This document shows positions 1-5,117 of a DNA stretch of 5,117 bases, in pieces. Under the pieces are notes generated by a model, which saw only the letters and a program-made list of their open reading frames with translations, ran no database searches and had not been told where the DNA came from. The position numbers were made by a program, and so were the translations under genes. The first letter of the stretch is position 1; each line of letters begins with the position of its first letter. The stretch covers positions 1-5,117 of the forward strand of contig PIVH01000717.1 of NCBI GenBank assembly GCA_003354225.1, given 5' to 3'. Source of the stretch: Globobulimina sp. (Eukaryota; Foraminifera; Rotaliida).

Positions 1-1
1 T

Positions 2-97
2 GATAATGTAACGCCAATTATTGATGACTGGAACGAACTTACAATTTGCCATGATGGTGGGCATTATCCAAATTGCTTGACGCTTACCATTCCATAA
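2..97 (+). CDS. Possible C-terminal end of a protein-coding gene entering from the left edge
   Basis: One frame is open from base 2 to the TAA at 95-97 and gives 31 residues; the other two + frames stop almost at once. The peptide has two Cys (residues 16 and 25), a D-D-W-N-E stretch and a G-G-H-Y-P-N-C segment, and reads like ordinary protein sequence, but I do not recognise the family. After the TAA the same frame stays open for 35 more codons to a second TAA at 203-205, with a C-x3-C-x2-C cluster and an acidic D-D-D near its end. A possible poly(A) signal lies about 160 bases after the first stop. A 31-codon opening is easily produced by chance (very roughly one in eight at this composition), so the call rests mainly on position and on the downstream signal. 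No start, splice site or domain is visible. Confidence 0.22.
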   Translation, partial: DNVTPIIDDWNELTICHDGGHYPNCLTLTIP

Positions 98-255
98 ATT
101 CAAATTGACGTACCAGCTGGCCAGTGCAACCATGTTTGCATATTATGTGGGCTATACAATAGTGTGTCGTTTGTGTTTGCAGTTGATGATGACATGTGCC
201 GTTAAGTAGTGATTGTTGCATTGCTTACATAAAAACTTTTCATACATACATTAAA

Positions 256-261
256 AATAAA
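256..261 (+). promoter_or_regulatory. Candidate poly(A) signal AATAAA (+ strand)
   Basis: A canonical AATAAA lies in an A-rich stretch about 160 bases after the stop at 95-97 and 50 after the stop at 203-205, a reasonable 3' UTR distance. No convincing GT-rich downstream element follows, and the hexamer is not rare in AT-rich DNA, so this is only suggestive. Confidence 0.22.
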
Positions 262-631
262 TCACATCACAATACAAAACATGGTAATATGACATATTAC
301 TCCCTCCCCTACCAATAAGAAAAGTAGGTTTCTGTCTTTGAGGGTTACAATAAACAATGACATAAAATCCAATGGCAAAAATTTTTCTTTTCTCTGTTGG
401 CATTCTTCCGTTCTCATTCTGATGCTTCTGACAAAGAATTCTCCTGACTTGGTCTCTTTCCATTGGCTTGCTGGTGTTGCCCTAATTCATCACTACCCAT
501 TCATTGTAAATGCTTCAAGCTCCTCCTTCCTGGTAACCACTGCTCCTTCCTGAATCCAATTTGATACCTTTGAGCAATGGTACAATGACAACTTCTCAAT
601 GTTGAACTTTTAGAACCAACATATAAAATTT
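262..631. other. Gene-free stretch, left part of the spacer
   Basis: I see no supportable gene. Frames of 70-71 codons exist on both strands and overlap one another, which is what chance gives here. The only local structure is a short direct repeat, CTCCTTCCTG at 523-532 and again at 543-552 (offset 20), in a pyrimidine-rich patch. Confidence 0.5.
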
Positions 632-775
632 GGCAATCCATACTGCTTCGTTACCATTAAAAACTACCATTTCTGCTGCTTTAAGATAAGCGTTACCAAA
701 TACTTACAGGCAATCCCGACTTCTTTGTTGCCATTTCACATTACCATTTCTGCTGCTTCCCAGCAATTGTTACCA
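632..775. repeat. Diverged direct duplication, two 67-base units offset by 77 bases
   Basis: Units 632-698 and 709-775 align without gaps at about 50 of 67 bases. Conserved blocks occur in the same order: GGCAATCC, a CTT..GTT segment, CCATT, the identical 17-mer TACCATTTCTGCTGCTT (665-681 and 742-758), and GTTACCA at the end. A 10-base stretch before the final block (682-691 versus 759-768) is almost unrelated. The shared 17-mer alone is well beyond chance for 5 kb. On the - strand the second part of the lower unit is open as a 35-codon frame, but the upper unit has a stop and is shifted by the 77-base offset, so a coding repeat is unlikely. The duplication ends at the door of the 58-base array, so 632-962 is one repeat-rich block. 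Confidence 0.8.
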
Positions 776-779
776 TTGG

Positions 780-962
780 GACATGATGCTTGTTAGAAGT
801 TGACTAGACTTCAAGTTCGCACCAATCAAGAAATAAGGACATGGTGTTTGTTAGAAGTTAGTCAGACTTCAGGTTCACACCAATCAAATTACCAAGACAT
901 GGTGTTTATTAGAAGTTGATCAGACTTCAGATTCACACCAATCAAAATTTACAGGGACGTGG
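780..962. repeat. 58-base minisatellite-like tandem array, three copies plus a stub
   Basis: Copies lie at 780-837, 838-895 and 896-955 (the last 60 bases long), followed by a short GAC(G/A)TGG start of a fourth at 956-962. Each begins GACATG(G/A)TG, carries TTAGAAGTT near the middle and ends around CACACCAATCAA or a close variant. Over the first 50 bases copies 1 and 2 differ at 8 sites and copies 2 and 3 at 4, all transitions; the last 8-10 bases are variable. Each unit has a short inverted repeat GAAGT ... ACTTC enclosing a variable loop. TACCATTGG occurs on each side of the array (771-779 and 968-976). The copies are directly adjacent with no unique spacers, so this is not a CRISPR array. 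Confidence 0.92.
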
Positions 963-1570
963 ACAAGTACCATTGGAATTTCTATGAACTTCCTTTGGAA
1001 GTCTTATGACCTTCCTTTTGCTCGGCCGAGACTTTTTTGGTACATTTTGAAAAATTGAGCTGGGGGAAACCGTTTTGGGACGAAAACGAAAATACAATCA
1101 AGACGTTCACAATTTCTGGCCAACCTTTGTTCTCCATTTCCATAGATAACTCAATATACTTGGACCACATTTTCTATTCCTTTAGTGGCTCCTTTTCCAA
1201 TTGACACTGTTGGCTGTTTACTGCTAATGGACTACAACAGGACAAAAACCATAAATTCCAAAGCAAATTCTTGACAATTCCCAACATCCACTGCAATACG
1301 GCCGTACTTGCAGCGTACGCGAATTTCTGTCCATTCTTTGCAAACATTGATGTTCCATACTTGGTCTCATAGTCCATTTCGCGTCCATGAAGATGGCATC
1401 CTTTCGCTAGTGGCATTCTTCCCATCACCTCATCACAAGATTTTCAGTAACAGAATGCTAGGGTCGAGGTCCGAAGACTTAGCAAGGAACGTTCTCCCAC
1501 ACCTCCTTTCTAACAGCATCCTCGCCAATTGTCTATGAAGAACTCCTTGATTGGCCGGTCATGTCATACA
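963..1570. other. Gene-free stretch with unproven minus-strand open frames
   Basis: No gene can be defended. A short perfect hairpin, ACTTCC-TTT-GGAAGT, lies at 988-1002 just after the array and uses the same GAAGT/ACTTC words as the repeat unit. Two CG-rich 10-base palindromes, CTCGGCCGAG (1021-1030) and TACGGCCGTA (1297-1306), sit with GCGTACGC (1313-1320) in otherwise AT-rich sequence. On the - strand frames of 62 codons (1170-982) and 90 codons (1443-1174) follow one another. The second has Cys, Trp and a hydrophobic run, but alternative frames over the same bases are also open for over 40 codons, so openness is not specific to one frame here. Confidence 0.5.
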
Positions 1571-1589
1571 CATGAAAACATGAAAACAT
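1571..1589. repeat. Short tandem repeat CATGAAAA, about 2.4 copies
   Basis: CATGAAAA occurs at 1571-1578 and 1579-1586, followed by CAT. It is a minor slippage-type repeat with no clear context. Confidence 0.6.
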
Positions 1590-2110
1590 CTGAACAGTGA
1601 ACATTCTAGCAAACCATTTCGAGCTGGTCGCTATTTGACATTTTGGTTTCCCCCTTTTAAACATGAACAAAATTTTGGTAACCTTCTTTCGGCAGCTTTC
1701 AGTACAGAGATTGCCATTTAGGAATTGAAGGAGAGAAAAAGAACAAAGGGAGAATTCGAAAAATTGAACCATAATACGGGATTATCATTCCTCCAGTTGC
1801 TACTGATAACCATGAGGTCATACGGGTAGTTACTACCAAACAATGGTAACGGGTACAATTAAAGGAAAATACTGTACTTGACTACGTACATTTTGACATA
1901 ATGTGGCCTGGGGAAAATGACAATTTCTATCCAATACCAGACAATATGGATGGGATACTGTAGCAGTTTTTTGTCCATAACTTTGTTCTTTTGGTCGTAA
2001 ACTTTAACTTGAGTGGTTAAACATTATTTTCGACTGAATTGACAAAACCATTGGTGGGGATTACGAATTAGGAGCGTACAGTACCCACATAGAAGACATA
2101 ATAGCAGTGG
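1590..2110. other. Gene-free stretch
   Basis: I see no supportable gene or RNA. A 79-codon - strand frame covers part of the left side (1772-1533); its product is rich in Phe, Ser, Cys and Lys and unrecognised. From about 1800 the sequence contains several GTAC-containing words, including GTACAAT at 1853-1859 and GTACATT at 1886-1892, part of the strand-biased word family described under findings. Confidence 0.45.
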
Positions 2111-2760
2111 TCAACTATTATCCTTCCAAAATGACCACTTTTAACTTCCGGGAATTCGCGACGTTACCATATGTGTAAATTTGACTACAAATAGGAACAC
2201 CAATACTGGGATCAGCTGCTTTGATCATGAGTTTTCCTTGATAGTTATCCATACAAAACAGTTCATTGTCACCAGAAATGTTCCCTTCTGTGGTTGATTT
2301 GATGGAATTTATAAGTACACCGCGAACAAAATTTCCACCGTACAATTAAATATGGCTACAGGTACCCGAACTGACATAAACTGAATAGAAATGCAGGATG
2401 ATAGTATTACGGTAATATTACAGTACATTTCCAAACCAAATATGATTGAAACAGGAACTGATGACATTCATTTCTCCACATACCATAAAAACTCATAAAA
2501 GCCATACCTGAGGTCCACATGATAATAGATTTTTGGACACTTCCAGCTGTAGCTTGCCCATTGATGTTGTTTCGATCTCATTCTTTGTTATCGGTTTCCA
2601 TGGCCTTCCAAAATGATAGATTTGAATGTCCTGATTCTTCCCTTGGTTTCCTTCACACTGTCTACCCTTAATCACTACATTTCCAAAATACCGACGTTTA
2701 CATCCATATTGCGGTACCAAAAATGTTCATAAGTTGTTTCCTTTTGTTGAACCGTACAAT
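2111..2760 (-). other. Two protein-like minus-strand open frames, possible decayed or unrecognised exons
   Basis: Reading the - strand, one frame is open from 2726 to 2493 and another from 2345 to 2115. The upper one encodes a Lys/Gln-rich segment with G-R-P-W-K-P-I near the middle. It reaches CTCAG|GTATGG, a good match to a 5' splice donor, with the cut between 2509 and 2508. The lower one encodes a segment with D-N-Y-Q-G-K and I-G-V-P-I-C and ends in two adjacent stops. No pair of splice sites I tried joined the two in phase, and each begins directly after an in-frame stop. Both are within chance length. The blocks CCTTCCAAAATGA and CCGTACAATT occur in the same order in both stretches, which may mark an old duplication. 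I do not recognise any family. Confidence 0.15.
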
Positions 2761-4018
2761 TTCATCCAAACTCTCTACATCCCAACATCACTAATGGTCC
2801 TTGAAAATAAAACCACTCCTTGATTGTTATTCCATACTATTAACTGCTCCATACCATATCCAGTAGTACCATACTTTTGTCTCTTAAAAATTGAGCACAT
2901 AAATCAGCATTTCCCTGACCATTGTATTCACCGTCTCTTCCCATTGGCAATAACTTCTGATCAACCATCTGTCAGTTGAAAATTTGAACTTTGAAATTCT
3001 CCCGTACATTTGACCATTCTAACCGTTGGGTCCAATGAATTCTCCTTCCTTGTTCCTGTATGTACTTTCAGTTCTACTATCATCACAGTGTTTCTTCCGA
3101 ACTTGTTGTCTTCTAATTTGCTTCAGCACATAACACAATTTGAGTCCATTTTGGTCGATGATTCTAACCAAACAATCGAAATAAATTTGAATATCTTGCA
3201 ACCACCATTTTGAAATTCACTTTCTTGATTCCTGTGATTATTCCTGGTCCTTTTTGTCACTAAATTGTGTTTCTTCCCATTTCCCCTCTATAATAACATT
3301 CTGGTGTGTAACTCCGATTGATTCCGCCTCACTTTTCAGATCTATTGGCTGTATTACCAGTGTCACATGGCGTCAACACTTTGAATTGTAATGGTCTTGT
3401 CACATCTATACTCCTTTGATCTGAGTCCTTCCATCCTTTATTTGTCGTTGGAACACATTTATTATTGGATGATATGATCCGTCCTGAATTTCTGATGTTC
3501 TTGCAGCAAAAATAATTTTTATCTGTCCTTCATTACCATATTTGCATCACAAGATTGGTATTATTCGCTGGTCCTAACAAATTCCTGAGTCTGTTTGTCA
3601 GTAATTAGAGTTCGTCTCCAAGTAGATTCACATTAATCGATTTCATAATCGGGCCACTTTACTAGTCCAACTTGTTGCATATGATAGTCACAACACTATA
3701 CTTGGTAGTCACATCCTTCCTGTTAGATTCTGACTAGTCAGCAAACTATGCATTATTGCTACACGAGCTTCGGGACTTCATCGCTTGCAATCAATGGAAC
3801 ACCGTTTCATGTTGATATAATTAGTCGGCTTCCCGCATAAAATTTGCTGTTTCCCGAGAATACCATCATCTACTTCTTTCTTCTGACATCACATATTCCT
3901 TCAGGTTAGTCAATTCCAGCTCTACATCCTATGTCGACATCATTTGAGTTCCGGAATTGCATCAATTTCTGTCACACAGATTGTATTTCACCCATTCTCC
4001 CGATACAAAAGTCCTTTC
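2761..4018. other. Gene-free, pyrimidine-rich (+) stretch
   Basis: No gene, RNA or clear repeat can be supported across this 1.26 kb. The + strand is strongly pyrimidine-biased in places: 44 of 60 bases at 3241-3300, 41 of 60 at 3841-3900 and 39 of 60 at 3961-4020. The longest frames are 60-67 codons, overlap on opposite strands (about 3010-3213) and are unrecognised. A purine-rich - strand is what a worn - strand gene or element would leave, but no coding continuity remains. Confidence 0.45.
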
Positions 4019-4291
4019 TTAACAATTGAATCTTCCTTCCCATAATTGTCGCTGCATCAATTGATCGAACCATATTTTAAATGTCCAACAAACACCAGAT
4101 TGACTACGATCATCTTTCGGTTCCAACCAATTTTCCAATATCTCATGATGTGATATTTCCATTCCATCCAATGACACCAATTCCGATCCTTTGATGTCTC
4201 TAGCCATTGGCATTACAGCCACAAAGAAGAAAAAATGAATATAGTAATAGAACACCACTATCCCGCTACTGCTAAGGAAAATGTTCCAAGA
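4019..4291 (-). other. 91-codon minus-strand open frame, unproven last-exon candidate
   Basis: The - strand is open from 4291 to the TAA at 4021-4019. The first third is hydrophobic and aromatic (Y-Y-Y, then a run of Phe) because it reads a T-rich tract of about 17 bases. After that tract the sequence TGGCTAG|AGAC resembles a 3' splice acceptor near 4200. The remaining 60 residues are balanced, with E-N-W-L-E-P-K-D-D-R and C-W-T-F, and look like protein. No poly(A) signal follows closely and no matching donor was found. Its length is within what chance gives for the window, and the family is unrecognised. It could be the final exon of a small - strand gene, a relic, or noise. Confidence 0.15.
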
Positions 4292-4866
4292 CTACACGGC
4301 ACCATTCTAGCACTCCAGGGCCAGACACGATGGAACGAAACTCGATGTGTTCTTTCTTCGACCTGAAAGATAGGAACATTCTTTCTTCACTTCCATACCA
4401 TAAAAGCCCATTACACATCATCCCCATTTACAGAAACACACAAATTCTGTTTTTATTGACCGGAATATAAGGCAACATACACAGGCACAGGCAAAATACA
4501 AGAAAGGACAACTTGTAATCCAAAATGGCCACAAGAAAAAAAAATTTCTGTCTGTTCCCCTCGAAATTCCTGAGTGACGACCACAATTTCCCTTTCTTAC
4601 ATAGGATTTTCTCTTTCTTCAGATGGCCCATTAATGTCGATTTTCATATTGAGTAACAAAAACATTAAATCCTCGTAACATGCCAAAATGGACGATAAAC
4701 ACCGGATTTCACTGATAGTGTGAACGCGTACAATGATTAAATCTTCACTCCAGAAAAAGGGGCGTATGCAAAAACAACAAATAGTGAGTGCCAGCCATTC
4801 CAAGTTTCGCCAGGTAGACAGGAAAATTTGCCATTCCATAAAAGCACCCAAAATGAAAACTTGTCA
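4292..4866. other. Gene-free stretch, right part of the spacer
   Basis: I see no supportable gene. Overlapping - strand frames of 67-84 codons fill it in different phases, typical of noise. An A-run (about 4536-4545) interrupts the middle. The right end contains T- and G-rich - strand sequence (about 4862-4830), which fits a downstream element for the poly(A) signal at 4892-4887. Confidence 0.4.
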
Positions 4867-4886
4867 GTGACTTTGGGTCCTGCCCA

Positions 4887-4892
4887 TTTATT
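4887..4892 (-). promoter_or_regulatory. Candidate poly(A) signal AATAAA (- strand)
   Basis: TTTATT on + reads AATAAA on -. It lies about 110 bases after the - strand stop at 5007-5005, at the end of a very AT-rich stretch. It is followed some 30-50 bases later by a T- and G-rich segment, as expected for a cleavage and polyadenylation site. Hexamer, spacing and downstream element together are more convincing than the signal at the left edge. Confidence 0.35.
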
Positions 4893-5004
4893 TGCCACAA
4901 TTACATATACAATTACATATACAAATAAACAAAATACAATTATTTTACAATACAACACAAAATTTAAGATAATTACGTAATAATATAATTTGAGACGGCG
5001 CTGA
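4893..5004 (-). other. Putative AT-rich 3' UTR of the right-edge gene
   Basis: Between the stop codon and the AATAAA on the - strand lies a stretch of markedly lower GC than its surroundings, rich in TTGTAT and TAATT words. It includes a short 12-base tandem repeat. The drop in GC right at the stop codon supports a coding to non-coding boundary. The same bases stay open in another - strand frame and there encode a hydrophobic run, which I regard as incidental. Confidence 0.3.
4897..4924. repeat. Short tandem repeat ACAATTACATAT, about 2.3 copies
   Basis: The 12-mer ACAATTACATAT occurs at 4897-4908 and 4909-4920, followed by ACAA. It lies inside the AT-rich putative 3' UTR and looks like simple slippage. 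Confidence 0.75.
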
Positions 5005-5117
5005 TCAATAATTTTTGGTCCTGGTCGAAAATTCTGAATCAATCCACGGTTGATTGTCATATGTAGGTAACTCATTTTGTCCGTGACCTTCATCCTCAAG
5101 TTCTTGTGGTCGGTTCC
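5005..5117 (-). CDS. C-terminal end of an unrecognised protein-coding gene entering from the right edge
   Basis: On the - strand the frame whose first full codon is 5115-5113 is open to the TGA at 5007-5005 and gives 36 residues. The peptide is hydrophilic and acidic: eight Asp/Glu against three Arg/Lys, with the cluster E-L-E-D-E near its start, then N-E-L-P-T-Y-D-N-Q-P-W-I-D and a short basic, Tyr-ending tail. It has no Cys and no hydrophobic run, so it looks like a cytosolic or disordered C-terminus. GC falls sharply right after the stop, and AATAAA follows about 110 bases on. An overlapping - strand frame is open longer, from the edge to 4737 (126 codons), but it runs through the AT-rich tract as a Phe/Val/Tyr-rich stretch. 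I prefer the shorter frame because composition and signals fit it. No domain or upstream exon is visible, and a 36-codon opening alone is not proof. Confidence 0.4.
   Translation of the reverse strand, partial: NRPQELEDEGHGQNELPTYDNQPWIDSEFSTRTKNY

Noticed and set aside
780-962. CRISPR array
   Set aside because: The repeated units are 58 bases long and directly adjacent, diverge from one another, have no unique spacers, and no cas-like gene is nearby.
1021-1320. CG-rich palindromes CTCGGCCGAG, TACGGCCGTA and GCGTACGC as protein-binding sites
   Set aside because: About five 10-base palindromes are expected by chance in a window of this size. Two with the same CGGCCG core are mildly curious but not evidence of function.
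338-1772. Open frames of 60-90 codons on both strands as genes
   Set aside because: At this AT content a few frames of 80 codons or more are expected by chance in 5 kb on six frames. These overlap one another, lack recognisable motifs, and several rely on TTG or GTG starts unsuited to a eukaryotic locus.
2115-2345. Beta-trefoil or ricin-type lectin domain in the 2345-2115 frame
   Set aside because: A faint likeness in spacing of Gly and hydrophobic residues is present, but the defining Q-x-W motif is absent, so the family cannot be claimed.
2115-2726. Joining the two minus-strand frames through the donor at 2509/2508 into one spliced gene
   Set aside because: The candidate acceptors (before 2348, and at the ACAG near 2295) either run into a stop or enter the lower frame in the wrong phase.
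3019-5036. A diverged minus-strand module resembling I-I-D-Q-x-x-L-K-L at about 3165-3130 and 5010-4980, with weaker echoes near 3600, 3250 and 4570
   Set aside because: The best pair shares 24 of 36 bases and about half its translated residues. I estimate that matches this good arise by chance when all frames of 5 kb are compared, so I do not claim a repeat family.
5037-5055. Hairpin AATCAATC-CAC-GGTTGATT as a terminator or structured RNA element
   Set aside because: It is an 8-pair stem on + with one G-T pair and lies inside the probable coding end on the opposite strand, with no T-run; stems this short are common by chance.
1-5117. tRNA, rRNA or a transposon with terminal repeats
   Set aside because: I found no T-loop-like GTTCRA motif in a foldable context, no conserved rRNA blocks, no transposase or reverse-transcriptase motifs, and no long terminal direct or inverted repeats.

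Overview
This window looks like non-coding, moderately AT-rich eukaryotic nuclear DNA. No frame has the length or continuity of a bacterial gene. The long frames in the interior are about as many and as long as stop-codon frequency alone predicts at this composition. I see no rRNA, tRNA, CRISPR array, operon-like layout or ribosome-binding-site pattern. AATAAA-type signals lie shortly downstream of plausible C-terminal coding ends at both edges. I cannot name the organism.

Best reading of the layout: a spacer of about 4.7-4.9 kb between the 3' ends of two convergent genes. On the left, a + strand frame enters at base 2 and stops at 95-97, with AATAAA at 256-261. On the right, a - strand frame enters from the edge and stops at 5007-5005. 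It encodes a hydrophilic, acidic 36-residue tail, followed by an AT-rich putative 3' UTR with AATAAA at 4892-4887. The right-hand end is the better supported; both are partial and neither protein is recognised.

The spacer holds two clear local repeats. One is a 67-base ungapped duplication at about 75% identity (632-698 and 709-775). It runs directly into the other, a 58-base tandem array of three copies (780-955). In that array the hairpin-loop hexamer appears in one orientation in copy 1, as its exact reverse complement in copy 2, and as a palindrome in copy 3. The rest is compositionally odd: the words TACCAT and GTACA(A/T)T are enriched and strongly biased to the + strand, and much of 3000-4000 is pyrimidine-rich on +. 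This could be the worn remains of an older repeat family or a transcription-linked strand bias; the sequence alone does not decide. No new defence, mobile or RNA system could be supported.
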